Below are positions 52,679 through 61,782 of a stretch of 64,000 nt of DNA, piece by piece. The position numbers and the translations under genes are program-made. The DNA is from QKMZ01 sp012965515. Lineage in GTDB: Bacteria > Cyanobacteriota > Vampirovibrionia > Obscuribacterales > Obscuribacteraceae. The DNA is taken from NCBI GenBank assembly GCA_937879965.1, contig CALFMP010000037.1, forward strand, positions 124,001 to 188,000, in the 5' to 3' direction. The first letter of the stretch is position 1. Each line of letters starts with the position of its first letter. Below the pieces are notes generated by a model. That model ran no database searches. It was not told the origin of the DNA and was given only the letters and a program-made list of their open reading frames with translations.

Positions 52679-54229
52679 GTGAACGCGAAGAGAATTCTTG
52701 CAGCTCTGAACGAAGATTTCAGCGACGAAAATGTTGCGACGGCAATAGATTGGCTCAAAACGCAAAATCCGACTAGCAAAAACACCGACAAAGTTCTGTC
52801 CAAGATATTCGCTCATCCAAGAGTTCAGAATGACCTTGAGTGGCTATCGCAATGGGCTGCAACAAACTCATGGGTGTTCATTTTTGAGAATTTTAGGGAC
52901 TCTAACAGAGTAACGCTTCGGCAGTTCGAGTGGGCATTTAAGCTACTAGTTGCAAACCCCGGCAATCCTGCCGCCGGTAGCCTTTGGATAGATTTTCTTA
53001 CAAACTTTAGATATGAAGGAATGATTGAAAATGCAGGAATCTGGCTAAGACAGTGCAAAATCCACGATTATGAAGCACAAATGGTGCTTTCCTCATTGCT
53101 TGGAATTACACAGGATAAAGAGACGATTGCTTTAGCAAAAAAATCGTTGGAGCTGAGATTCAACCTATTTTTGCTGTGTGCTCTCATTGAATACACTTCA
53201 GACAGAGCAGCAATTTCAATCGCCAAAGAGAAACTAGTCTCCAACATACAGATCTGGGAAAAGCAGATGATTGTTGAGGCAATGGTTAATGCCGATCTCG
53301 AATTAAACAAGGAATCAATTTACGCATTCCTGAACGATGAATTGAATAGGAAAAGAGCATTTGATGTCTTGCATCAGATAGGCATAAAGAGTTCGAATTC
53401 ACTTTCATTCGTTTGTGATTGGGCCGAAGAACATTTCTCCAGTCGCTTCGCTAAGGAGTTTTACAAAAAAACGAGAATGTTCTTTGTCAATGATGATGCG
53501 GCAGACAAACTTTGGATTTGGCTAAAGTCCCGCAAAATAACTGAAATAAGATTCGAGATTTTCATCAGGCTGTTTGAAACGAGTTGGTGTGCACTGCCCA
53601 ACGAATCAAGAGTGTTAGTGCAAGAATGGCTAGAAAGCCATCCTAAACACAGACTCCGATCGCGGGTTATCAAAGCATATGAACGCGTAGAATTGAAAAC
53701 GAGAATCACCACAAGCGAAGCGAAACCCACAAGAGTAGCGATATCTGGACATTCAACCGGAGCCACGCTGTCAGCACAAACCGCAAAATTCATTGGCATA
53801 GAACATATGGATTTTGATGACGAATGGCTTCAAATCGCTAGATATTGGCTCGACAGTGCGCCCAAAAGACACGGAGCGACCATAGTAGCGACTGAAATTT
53901 ATCAGATCACAAAAAAGGCCGAAGACTTAAACAGAATGAAGGCTGCCCTTGAAGGTGCAGATGCTATTAGCATAGCTGTGTCTATTGCTGAAATAAGGGA
54001 CTTCAGCGATCCCGACCTTATCGCTATGGCTCTAGGTGTAATCAAGACTAAGAGGCTATTTCGAAACTGGAGACCGGATTACTGCGAAATCGGCAAGGTA
54101 GTTTTGGCTCTTATTCAGAAACTACCAGACAATAAAGAAGTGAAAATCGCCGCGTACGAATGGACAAAAATTCCACCTACCAGGAGTGGAAAGCAAGTGC
54201 ATACAGATATTTGCAAACTATTGAACTAA
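52679..54229 (+). CDS. Helical-repeat (TPR/HEAT-like) protein
   Basis: 516 residues from a GTG. A long run of helix pairs with repeated W-L/W-I positions, for example AIDWLKTQNPTSKNTDKVLS, ENAGIWLRQCKIHDYEAQMV and LQIARYWLDSAPKRHGATIV. There is no signal peptide or catalytic motif. The pattern and the rhythm of Trp and Pro are those of the gene at 10380-11615, so the two are probable paralogues. The last four bases overlap the convergent FAD monooxygenase gene. It is AT-richer than its neighbours to the eye. Confidence 0.7.
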   Translation: MNAKRILAALNEDFSDENVATAIDWLKTQNPTSKNTDKVLSKIFAHPRVQNDLEWLSQWAATNSWVFIFENFRDSNRVTLRQFEWAFKLLVANPGNPAAGSLWIDFLTNFRYEGMIENAGIWLRQCKIHDYEAQMVLSSLLGITQDKETIALAKKSLELRFNLFLLCALIEYTSDRAAISIAKEKLVSNIQIWEKQMIVEAMVNADLELNKESIYAFLNDELNRKRAFDVLHQIGIKSSNSLSFVCDWAEEHFSSRFAKEFYKKTRMFFVNDDAADKLWIWLKSRKITEIRFEIFIRLFETSWCALPNESRVLVQEWLESHPKHRLRSRVIKAYERVELKTRITTSEAKPTRVAISGHSTGATLSAQTAKFIGIEHMDFDDEWLQIARYWLDSAPKRHGATIVATEIYQITKKAEDLNRMKAALEGADAISIAVSIAEIRDFSDPDLIAMALGVIKTKRLFRNWRPDYCEIGKVVLALIQKLPDNKEVKIAAYEWTKIPPTRSGKQVHTDICKLLN

Positions 54230-55371
54230 TCCAAATCCGGAAGATCGTAGCTATTGAGTGTGTGGAAGTTTTTCATTAGCACTCGCGATGGAATTTTGCT
54301 GAACACAAGATCGCGTGCGGCAACGATTATCGGATTACTTGTCATAGATGCGTTCATCGATTTGCGCGACTGATTTACGAAACTTGCGGTTCGCGCCTTG
54401 CGAAGATTTTCGTATCGGCGCAGACCGCTCGGAATCGATGGCGCTTCTTTAAGTGAGGCACCGAGGGCGATACTATCCTCTAGTGCCTGGCAGCCACCTT
54501 GTCCCATAAAAGGCACCATCGGGTGGGCGGCATCCCCAAGCAAAGTCATCACACCCTTGCCCCAATTGAAAGTCGGCTTACGGTCATAAAGGTCGTGAGT
54601 TAGTAAGGATTCTTGTTCTGTAGCATTGATCAACTGTGGAATTGGTGTAGCCCAGTTTCCAAATTTTTCAAGAACGTCACTTATCTTGGTTCTTCCTTGC
54701 GCGCCTTTCTTATCAGCGACCGCACCAAACCAATAGACTTTTCCTTGACCGATGCGCATCGCACCGAATTGCAATCCAGCACCAAAGATCAACAAACCAC
54801 TGTCATCCGGCAGACCATCGAATGCTCCCTCGCAAACACCGCGCCAAGCAAAGCAGTTCGCATACTGAGGCTCTCCGTCTTTGAGATGTTGCTTACGCAC
54901 GACAGAGTGCAATCCATCGGCGCCTACGAGTAAATCCGCAGATGCAAAAGACCCACCTGGAAAAAGCGCCGTAACTCTCCCATTGTCTTCAAAGCTCGAC
55001 AATGGCATTCCGAGATGAATCTTGTCGGCGCCCAACTTCTCCACCAAGGCATGTTGCAAGTCGGCACGATGGATAGCGATCGCCTCTTTGTCCAGACCAA
55101 CATCTCTCAGGTCCATCTCTACAAGCGTTTTGCCGGTTGAGGTCATGTACCTGCCGTGTCTTCCAAAGCTACCTGCAGAGGCGACTGCGTCATAGACATC
55201 CAGTTTCCGCAATACGTTAATCGCATTCGGATAAAGCACTATGCCAGCGCCTACCTCCTTCAGCTCCTGCGATTTCTCATAAACTTCAACCTTGAAGCCA
55301 ATTCGCGTGAGCGCGATCGCCGCCGAAAGCCCACCCAGGCCAGCACCAATCACAATCGCAGTTCGCGCCAT
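54226..55371 (-). CDS. FAD-dependent monooxygenase
   Basis: 381 residues. The N-terminal FAD site is GAGLGGLSAAIALTRIGF (GxGxxG, residues 8-25). DLLVGADGLHSVVRKQ is the GD/DG motif that contacts both FAD and NADH. LLGDAAHPMVPFMGQGGCQA at about residues 280-299 is the second FAD motif. It belongs to the group A flavoprotein hydroxylases (PF01494), like salicylate and 6-hydroxynicotinate hydroxylases. The aromatic substrate is not readable. The HpxO urate hydroxylase is in the same group, but I cannot say it is one. It overlaps the convergent gene by four bases. Confidence 0.88.
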   Translation of the reverse strand: MARTAIVIGAGLGGLSAAIALTRIGFKVEVYEKSQELKEVGAGIVLYPNAINVLRKLDVYDAVASAGSFGRHGRYMTSTGKTLVEMDLRDVGLDKEAIAIHRADLQHALVEKLGADKIHLGMPLSSFEDNGRVTALFPGGSFASADLLVGADGLHSVVRKQHLKDGEPQYANCFAWRGVCEGAFDGLPDDSGLLIFGAGLQFGAMRIGQGKVYWFGAVADKKGAQGRTKISDVLEKFGNWATPIPQLINATEQESLLTHDLYDRKPTFNWGKGVMTLLGDAAHPMVPFMGQGGCQALEDSIALGASLKEAPSIPSGLRRYENLRKARTASFVNQSRKSMNASMTSNPIIVAARDLVFSKIPSRVLMKNFHTLNSYDLPDLD

Positions 55372-55494
55372 TTAATCTAGCCCATCAATTCAACTGTCAT
55401 GCGCTCATTTCTACCATGAGAAAACATATTCCAGTAGGTTTTTCGTTACGTCTTTAGTGGTAGTTACCATTTATAGAACTTATCCGAGGCTTAA

Positions 55495-57402
55495 ATGAAC
55501 GGAAACATTCGCGCGCGCAGTTACCTGTCTCTGACACTGGCAACATTGGCAGTTTCGATTAGTTTGGCGGCTTACGGGGCACCCCAAAAAACGACTGAGA
55601 GCCAACCAAAACCGAAGGCAGCAGAGAAGCAGACGCCCGCCAAGACGACCCATGAAAAGTCCCAAAACGGCAAAGAGTCGCATTCTAGGAACGCGGCTGC
55701 GCATTCCGGCAGCGCCAAGAGCGACAACCACGTGGTACTGCGCGCCATGCGCAAAGAGCTGGATCGTTCGTTCAGCCGCTTAAAAAATGCCGGCAATGCT
55801 CCCCTTTACTTTCTCGCTTACCGCGTATACGACACTGAAACCGTTGATATCAAGGGTACTTTTGGCGGCTTGCTCGGCACCAACCGGGCTAAGAAATCAC
55901 GTGTCGTAGATATCGATTTGCGCGTCGGCTCTCCCGAGCGCGACAACAGCCATCCGGTTCGTGGCGGCGGGTTCGACATCAGCAGCATGTTCTCGGGTGG
56001 GTCTCCATTCAAATTCACGCCAATGGAGGACAACGAGGATGCGCTTCGAGTTGCACTTTGGGCGCTGACCGATTCCGAGTTCAAGTCGGCGCAGAAGAAA
56101 TACATGATGGTGCTGGCGAACAAAGACGTGAAAGTCGAAGAAGAGGATGCTTCCGCGGACTTTTCCCTGGAAGCGCCGCAGAAAGAATTCAAAGTCAGCG
56201 ATTCACTGAATGTCGACAGAAAACTTTGGGAAGACCGAATCAGACGTTTGTCGAAAATTTATCGCTCTTATCCTGGTATCGAAGATTCGGATGTTGCCTT
56301 TACTGCCACCAAAACTACGCGCTATCTGGTGACAAGCGAGGGTACGGAAATTCAAGACGAGCGTATACAATATCGAGTTTTCACCACGGCGAAGACAGTA
56401 GCTAGCGACGGCATGCGGCTGGCTTTGTATGATGGCATCGAAGCACCTTCGCTCGCTGATGTTCCCGATGAAGCTCACCTCGAAAAAATGGTGACAAGTG
56501 TCGCAAAAGATCTTGTCGCGTTGCGCATGGCACCAGTGGCGGAGCCATATGTTGGTCCAGCGATTTTGAAAGCAAAGGCGTCTGGCGTATTTTTCCATGA
56601 AACCTTCGGACATCGCATCGAAGGACACAGGCAAAAGAGCGAGGACGAAGGAAGAACATTCGCGAAGAAAGTCGGACAGCAAATCATGCCAGAATTCGTG
56701 ACGGTAAGCGACGATCCGACACGAGTTCGATTTGGCGCCAAGGCGCTCAACGGTCATTACAAATTCGACGACGAAGGCGTACCGGGATCGAAAGTCACAT
56801 TGGTCGATAAAGGTGTCTTGAAGACATTCCTAATGGGACGATCGCCAATTAAAGATTTCACTACCTCTAATGGACATGGACGGTGTTCACCGGGTCGAGA
56901 TCCTGTGGCTCGACAAGCCAATCTCATAATCGACAGTGCAAAGCGCGTTCCATATCCAAAACTGCGTGAGATGCTGATCGAGGAAGTTAAGAAACAAGGA
57001 AAGCCATACGGGTTGATCTTCGATGAAATTGCCGGTGGTTTCACCATGACCCAATCTGTTCTGCCTCAAGTGTATAAGCTCCTTCCTCTGCGAGTTTGGA
57101 AAGTGTTTCCTGATGGAAAACCGGACCAATTGATGCGCGGCGCCGATCTGGTTGGAACACCACTCGCCTCACTCGAGCGCATCATGTGTGGTGCTGATGA
57201 CGATGACACATTTAACGGAACATGTGGTGCGGAGTCAGGATGGGTTCCGGTGTCAGCGACGTCGCCTAGCTTATTGGTCGGAACCATTGAAGTGGAACGT
57301 CAACATAAAGCGCAGGACAAGCCGCCGCTGCTACCGTCTCCAATGTCAGAACCAGACAAGGAAACGACTTCTGAGACTCCAGCGAAAGGAGCCGCGAAAT
57401 GA
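55495..57402 (+). CDS. Secreted TldD/PmbA family metalloprotease (TldD-like)
   Basis: 635 residues with a signal peptide (LTLATLAVSISLAAYGA). A Gln/Lys/Pro/Ala-rich linker (about 35-80) follows. The core has the zinc motif FFHETFGHRIEGHRQKSEDE, with His368-x4-His373 and Glu369, and TCGAESGWVPVSATSPSLLV near the end, which supplies a Cys ligand in TldD. E. coli TldD is cytoplasmic and works with TldE on microcin and CcdA; a signal peptide is unusual. The next gene overlaps by four bases and encodes a homologue without the zinc motif, so they probably form a TldD/TldE-like pair in the periplasm. Confidence 0.9.
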   Translation: MNGNIRARSYLSLTLATLAVSISLAAYGAPQKTTESQPKPKAAEKQTPAKTTHEKSQNGKESHSRNAAAHSGSAKSDNHVVLRAMRKELDRSFSRLKNAGNAPLYFLAYRVYDTETVDIKGTFGGLLGTNRAKKSRVVDIDLRVGSPERDNSHPVRGGGFDISSMFSGGSPFKFTPMEDNEDALRVALWALTDSEFKSAQKKYMMVLANKDVKVEEEDASADFSLEAPQKEFKVSDSLNVDRKLWEDRIRRLSKIYRSYPGIEDSDVAFTATKTTRYLVTSEGTEIQDERIQYRVFTTAKTVASDGMRLALYDGIEAPSLADVPDEAHLEKMVTSVAKDLVALRMAPVAEPYVGPAILKAKASGVFFHETFGHRIEGHRQKSEDEGRTFAKKVGQQIMPEFVTVSDDPTRVRFGAKALNGHYKFDDEGVPGSKVTLVDKGVLKTFLMGRSPIKDFTTSNGHGRCSPGRDPVARQANLIIDSAKRVPYPKLREMLIEEVKKQGKPYGLIFDEIAGGFTMTQSVLPQVYKLLPLRVWKVFPDGKPDQLMRGADLVGTPLASLERIMCGADDDDTFNGTCGAESGWVPVSATSPSLLVGTIEVERQHKAQDKPPLLPSPMSEPDKETTSETPAKGAAK

Positions 57403-59159
57403 AAAACCTCAAACAACCAATTGTTGCAATCGCCATCCTTTCTATCATTTCTGGCTCTCCCATTAGGGCGCAAGCGCAAGATGACGTCATCTTCAAAGCA
57501 ATGAAAGACGAAATGGATCGCTCGATGAAAGAGCTTAAGATCAAAGGGCACGAAGCACCGTACTTCATTTCCTACACGGTCAAAGACAAAGATATTGTGA
57601 GAATTGCTGGTTCGTTCGGCGCAATTGATTCGAAAAATATCGAGAGAGATCGAGATCTAATTGTTGAGCTGAGAGTTGGCGACTACGACTTGGACAATAC
57701 GAGATTTTCCGATGGCGGATTGTTCGGAATGCTCATGGGTGGAAGAATGGCGCGTGGTGAAAACATCACCGTAGATGATGATTACAAAGTTCTGCGGCAG
57801 TCGCTATGGAGCGAAACTGACGATGCATACAAGGATGCAATCGAAAAGTTAGAAGCTAAGAAAGCATTCTTGCAGCAAAATACCGTAAAGGATAGACCGG
57901 CTGATTTTTCAAAAGAAAAACAGGTGACTTTGGTCGAACAGCCGTCGCGCGTAATGTGCGACGAAACGAAGTGGAGCAATACTGTCCGGCAACTATCCGC
58001 GGTTTACAAAGACTACCCGAAGGTCGATCAGTCGATTGTGATGTTCGGACTCGACACGCTCAATCGCTGGTTCATCAATAGTGAAGGCACCAAAACTTTC
58101 TCAGCAAGACCTGAGTACGTTTTGCTTGCAACTGCATCAGCACGCGCCGAAGATGGTTATGTAGTCTGCGACAGCGAAATTTTCGTTGGCCGCTCAGAAT
58201 CCGATTTTCCAACTGTTCCAGAAATGGAAAAGAGATTACGCGCCATGGGTGACCGCCTGACTGAATCCATCAAGGCACCACTCATCGAAGATTACGACGG
58301 TCCGATTCTTTTCGAGGGTGAAGCAGGCGGCGAGTTTTTCTCTCAAACAATCGGTCAGAACTTTGGCAATCCGATCGATCCACTCGGTGGCGGCTTGGCT
58401 GCAATGATGGGAAGCACAAACCCATTGAAAGATAAATTCGGACAACGTGTGTTGCCGACTTTCATATCCGTTGTAGATGACCCTGCCGCAACTGACTATA
58501 AGGGTACGAAACTTTTTGGTGGCATGAGCATCGATCACGAGGGAGTTAAGCCAGAGAAGCTCACTCTCATAGACAAGGGCATTCTCAAGACATTCTGTTC
58601 TACAAGAACACCAAGTCGCTATGTGAAACAAAGCAATGGTCACTCGCGATATGGCCTTGCTAGTACAACAAATTTGTTTGTAACTACAGATGCCACCACA
58701 AGCAAAGAAGAGCTATACAAAAAGTTGCGAGAGCTTGGGAAACAGGAAGGACTAAAATCAGTCCTGGTCGTGAGGCGCATTCAGAATATGTTCACTTCTG
58801 TATTGGATCCCAAATCGATTCTTATGGGCATGATGGGTTCGATGCGCAAACGCTCTGGCTTCAATTTGTTGCCAGCATCTCTCGTCTATCAAATTGATGT
58901 TGAAACTGGCGCGGAAACCATCGCGCGTATAACGCCATTTAACGGAGTAGGATTAAACACTCTGCGCGACATTGTTGCGGTTGGCGATGATTCGACAGCG
59001 TATCCGATTTTGTTGCCGACCACGTCTCAAGGAGACGCGCTAAGCATCGTGGCTCCATCCGTGCTTGTGAAAGAAATGGATACGCAAAAGGCTGACAAAA
59101 ATATGGAGAAGGCGCCAATCTTGCCGAACCCATACTTCGAACAAAAGGCGGCAAAGTAA
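57399..59159 (+). CDS. Secreted TldD/PmbA family protein (TldE/PmbA-like, zinc site lost)
   Basis: 586 residues with a signal peptide (IVAIAILSIISGSPIRAQA). It shares the domain order of the gene before, including the N-terminal YFISYTVKDKDIVRIAGSFG block and the C-terminal VETGAETIARITPFNGVGLN. Where the neighbour has FFHETFGH, this protein has FFSQTIGQ, so the zinc ligands are gone, as in TldE/PmbA. It should be the non-catalytic half of a heterodimer. The four-base ATGA overlap with the first gene points to equal production. Substrate unknown. Confidence 0.88.
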   Translation: MKNLKQPIVAIAILSIISGSPIRAQAQDDVIFKAMKDEMDRSMKELKIKGHEAPYFISYTVKDKDIVRIAGSFGAIDSKNIERDRDLIVELRVGDYDLDNTRFSDGGLFGMLMGGRMARGENITVDDDYKVLRQSLWSETDDAYKDAIEKLEAKKAFLQQNTVKDRPADFSKEKQVTLVEQPSRVMCDETKWSNTVRQLSAVYKDYPKVDQSIVMFGLDTLNRWFINSEGTKTFSARPEYVLLATASARAEDGYVVCDSEIFVGRSESDFPTVPEMEKRLRAMGDRLTESIKAPLIEDYDGPILFEGEAGGEFFSQTIGQNFGNPIDPLGGGLAAMMGSTNPLKDKFGQRVLPTFISVVDDPAATDYKGTKLFGGMSIDHEGVKPEKLTLIDKGILKTFCSTRTPSRYVKQSNGHSRYGLASTTNLFVTTDATTSKEELYKKLRELGKQEGLKSVLVVRRIQNMFTSVLDPKSILMGMMGSMRKRSGFNLLPASLVYQIDVETGAETIARITPFNGVGLNTLRDIVAVGDDSTAYPILLPTTSQGDALSIVAPSVLVKEMDTQKADKNMEKAPILPNPYFEQKAAK

Positions 59160-59164
59160 GCAAG

Positions 59165-59545
59165 TTATTGCTTAGCCTTTTCGCCTACATAAGTGGAGAT
59201 AACTTCTATTTTTCCAACGATGTTCTTGTTGAATTCATCGAGATCTTCGGCTGGAATCCAATACTCTTGGTGAACTTCCGCTGCACCAACCACTTGAACT
59301 TCGAACTTGGACAAGTACTCAGTGCCAACCTCAAAACGGGTAACGTAGCCAACATATCCTGAGGCTTCATCTTTCGTGTTCCAATCCCGCGCAATCTGTG
59401 TTGCGTATTCCTCGTTCATCACAGGATAGAAAATCGGTTGGAAATAGAGCCGGGGAGGAAACGCCAAATACTTGGACTCAGCAATGAGTTCCAATTCCTT
59501 CGCGCCGACCGGTCTATACAACGTGGTTGTTCCTGATCCACCCAT
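59165..59545 (-). CDS. Conserved hypothetical protein, 126 aa
   Basis: 126 residues. YRPVGAKELELIAESKYLAFP, RLYFQPIFYPVMNEEYATQI and ARDWNTKDEASGYVGYVTRF, ending AEVHQEYWIPAEDLDEFNKN and IVGKIEVI. I recall this as a widespread family of short proteins that databases often label 'ADP-ribosylation/crystallin J1', although no ADP-ribosyl hydrolase motif is visible here. I treat the label as unreliable and the function as unknown. It is convergent with the TldE-like gene, six bases apart. Confidence 0.7.
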   Translation of the reverse strand: MGGSGTTTLYRPVGAKELELIAESKYLAFPPRLYFQPIFYPVMNEEYATQIARDWNTKDEASGYVGYVTRFEVGTEYLSKFEVQVVGAAEVHQEYWIPAEDLDEFNKNIVGKIEVISTYVGEKAKQ

Positions 59546-59587
59546 CTTCCAATCCCATCAATTGATTGCGCCAGTAAGAAACGCATA

Positions 59588-59844
59588 CAAACAAAAATGT
59601 CACCCAGATTGCTCTGCGGTGACATTCTTACTACTGCCTGACTGCTCATTGCATATGAGCTCAGTATTTCATCACGCTTCAGTCAGTCCTTCACGTGGTG
59701 CGGGCTTCTTGCTACGGTTTCCGATCGACGCCGATCTAGTGTTTCCGCAAAGCCCCTCGGCTCAAAGCACTCAACATTTAAGTGACGTGCTCACCGTTGA
59801 TGCAATTAGTTTATCCGATCCACGCATAGCTTCAACTACCCCAG
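59588..59844 (-). ncRNA. Structured RNA element, copy 1 (diverged)
   Basis: Collinear without gaps with the copies at 61523 and 62037 (offset 2449 to the latter). Differences are concentrated in stems and are compensated: terminator stem AATGTCACC/GGTGACATT here against AATACCAGC/GCTGGTATT; hairpin GATCG/CGATC here against GGTTG/CAACC; hairpin GCTCA/TGAGC here against GCTCT/AGAGC. The 60 bases around 59657-59716 are invariant. The transcript would read on the minus strand and end in the terminator at 59596-59626. Confidence 0.7.
59596..59626 (-). terminator. Intrinsic terminator of RNA copy 1
   Basis: Minus strand: AATGTCACC, G, CAGA, GCAA tetraloop, TCTG, GGTGACATT and then TTTGTTTG. Nine pairs plus four inner pairs with one bulged G. 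Confidence 0.75.
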
Positions 59845-59871
59845 AAGACATTTAAAGATCACACTCCAGGG

Positions 59872-60132
59872 TCATCGAAGAAGCCCTTCGGACATAGAGA
59901 TCGCAGTCAAAAATGTGTTAACAAGCGCTCGGGCAATAAGCGAGACAAAAGAGACGGGGATCGAATATCCCCAGAGTCCATTCCGGACATACAAAACACC
60001 CCCACCCGCTATCACCCACACCCACTGACTTCTCGGGGTTCCCACCGCAGAAAAGGAACTTTTGCCACAGGCGCCAAGTCTTGCCCTTGTACCGAAAAAT
60101 GGAGAATCAAGGATTATGGGTAAGGCATTCAT
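59872..60132 (-). CDS. Possible small protein upstream of RNA copy 1
   Basis: 86 codons from an internal ATG at 60132; a longer start at 60162 exists. Its end, GYSIPVSFVSLIARALVNTF and LTAISMSEGLLR, aligns in the same frame and without gaps with frames before the other RNA copies (consensus ALVNxxLxxIxMSEAxL). It stops 13 codons earlier than the others. The frame overlaps a 27-codon gene on the other strand. Coding status is uncertain. Confidence 0.25.
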   Translation of the reverse strand: MNALPIILDSPFFGTRARLGACGKSSFSAVGTPRSQWVWVIAGGGVLYVRNGLWGYSIPVSFVSLIARALVNTFLTAISMSEGLLR

Positions 60133-60199
60133 TTTGTGGATTTGCGGCGTTCCGACCGGCATTATTGCCCTTCTGTGGCTGTTCGGCTTCTTGCGCTAA
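60116..60199 (+). CDS. Small membrane protein, 27 aa
   Basis: ATG at 60116 with GGAGAATCAAGG upstream. The product begins MGKAFILWICGVPTGIIALL and ends WLFGFLR: one membrane helix with a Gly-x-Pro kink, then a basic end. Tiny proteins of the form MGK-hydrophobic-GIPxPIIILLWLF occur widely, which supports it. It would sit in the inner membrane. It is far below normal gene-calling size. Confidence 0.55.
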   Translation: MGKAFILWICGVPTGIIALLWLFGFLR

Positions 60200-60213
60200 G
60201 AACAAGACCATTC

Positions 60214-61368
60214 CTAAGTTTTATCTGCGCTGTTCCCTTCAGCGCTCCCGGTTTGCTGAGCTTGTTCAAGGTCTCGCTTGAGTTTTTCTAGCTCAGCAAT
60301 TCGGTCAAAGATTTCGCGCTCCTTGGCGGCAAGATCAGAATGCATTTGAGTAAAGTCGTCGGAACAGATTTTCGCCGACTCAATCATAGTTTCAAGGTTG
60401 CTTGCTTCAAGAGCGAATTCAGCTCGGCGTTGTTCTGCTTGTGCGGCTTGTTTTGAGCTACCCTGAGACTTCGCTTCTTCTACCTTCCCAGTTAAGGTTT
60501 CCACTTCGTCATTCGCGATCCTCACTCGCATCGATAGAATCGTTCCGTAAGTCTTGCCCGCAATGAGGATTTGATGCAAATCGTCAGCAGCCTCGTCGAT
60601 TGCCTCCAAAATCTCCAGAAGCTCCTCCAGTCCCAATCTATCGATTGACAAATTGCTAACTGCTTTAGCAACGGACGGAAAGTCCACGTACCTATCCTCG
60701 ACAAAAAACTTCAGATAGGCATCTGCTTCGCGCGCTAGAACCTTCTGCTCCATTCTCGCGATAGTTCCGGATAGGTTAGAGTCCCCTGACAATAAACGGT
60801 TCGCTTCGCGACTTGCGTGTTCAGCTTTCGCGGTAGCGATTGCGACTTGCTTTTTTGTGTATGCCAATTGAACTTGCGTCTCTTTTTCGGTGAGAAGGTC
60901 ACGGAGGTCCGAAAGTCGCTGACAACACTCTTCCAGCTCACGCATTGATGCTTTCAACGACTCTCGCTTGTGTTCTAAATGCATTGCCTCAGCATCGGAA
61001 GGACTGCACGCGCCAGCAGTCGCGGTCAAAACATCAAGCTCAGAGCGCAACTTAAAACACTTATTCGCAAGCGATTCCTTCTCATTAATCGCTATGCTGA
61101 CTTTGTCTCGCAGTTTCACAAGTGAATCTTGTAAAGCTGCATAGCTTGTATCCAGATGACGCAAGTGATTTTGAAGTTTGCTCTTCTCCTTTTGCGTCCT
61201 GTACAGTTCGGGAAGGCTCCTTCCATATCGAATCAACGAGCGAATCTGTCCGGGTATCGCAAGAATTTTCCCGGGAATCGCGTAAACCGTATGAACAATC
61301 GCCCAGGTCAGTGGAATAACCCAGAGCGCAAAAACAAAGAAGAGTGAAATCTCAAGGATCGGCGACAT
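60214..61368 (-). CDS. Membrane-anchored coiled-coil protein, PspA-like in part
   Basis: 384 residues. A membrane helix at the start (EISLFFVFALWVIPLTWAIV) is followed by a long coiled-coil (about residues 55-390) with heptad-like Leu and charged residues. KQVAIATAKAEHASREANRL and GTIARMEQKVLAREADAYL recall the PspA/IM30 core, in which a similar helix hairpin occurs, but that family lacks an N-terminal membrane helix and is about 220 residues. It may act at the membrane in envelope stress. It lies between RNA copies 1 and 2 on the same strand. Confidence 0.75.
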   Translation of the reverse strand: MSPILEISLFFVFALWVIPLTWAIVHTVYAIPGKILAIPGQIRSLIRYGRSLPELYRTQKEKSKLQNHLRHLDTSYAALQDSLVKLRDKVSIAINEKESLANKCFKLRSELDVLTATAGACSPSDAEAMHLEHKRESLKASMRELEECCQRLSDLRDLLTEKETQVQLAYTKKQVAIATAKAEHASREANRLLSGDSNLSGTIARMEQKVLAREADAYLKFFVEDRYVDFPSVAKAVSNLSIDRLGLEELLEILEAIDEAADDLHQILIAGKTYGTILSMRVRIANDEVETLTGKVEEAKSQGSSKQAAQAEQRRAEFALEASNLETMIESAKICSDDFTQMHSDLAAKEREIFDRIAELEKLKRDLEQAQQTGSAEGNSADKT

Positions 61369-61522
61369 GGCGTTGAACCCAACAGACCAGGCTTTATCAC
61401 TTCTCTTCCATTATGTACGAAAACGCAAGGAATAGAGTAACCACATAGATGCGTGCGAGCCGCCAGCGCTGCCATGTCGCTACGAGGTACTCCAAGCCGC
61501 TACCAGACTACGTCTCAGAGCA

Positions 61523-61779
61523 CAAACAAAAATACCAGCCAGATTGCTCTGCGCTGGTATTCTTACTACTGCCTGACTGCTCTTTGCATTAGAGCTCAGT
61601 ATTTCATCACGCTTCAGTCAGTCCTTCACGTGGTGCGGGCTTCTTGCTACGGTTTCCGGTTGACGCCAACCTGAAGTTTCCACAAAGCCCCTCGGCTCAA
61701 AGCACTCATCATTTAAGTGACGTGCTCACCGTTGATGCATTTAGTTTATCGCGTTCGCGCATACGATCAACTACCCCAG
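61523..61779 (-). ncRNA. Structured RNA element, copy 2
   Basis: Nearly identical to copy 3 (offset 514): I see a single base difference across the 257 bases (T at 61746 against C at 62260). The minus-strand fold includes GTTGAT/ATCAAC, GGGCTT/AAGCCC, GGTTG-GCGT-CAACC, GCTCT-AATGCAA-AGAGC and the terminal terminator. It lies in the intergenic space between RNA copy 3 and the coiled-coil gene. Confidence 0.7.
61531..61561 (-). terminator. Intrinsic terminator of RNA copy 2
   Basis: Minus strand: AATACCAGC, G, CAGA, GCAA tetraloop, TCTG, GCTGGTATT then TTTGTTTG. Same fold as in the other copies. Confidence 0.75.
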
Positions 61780-61782
61780 AGA

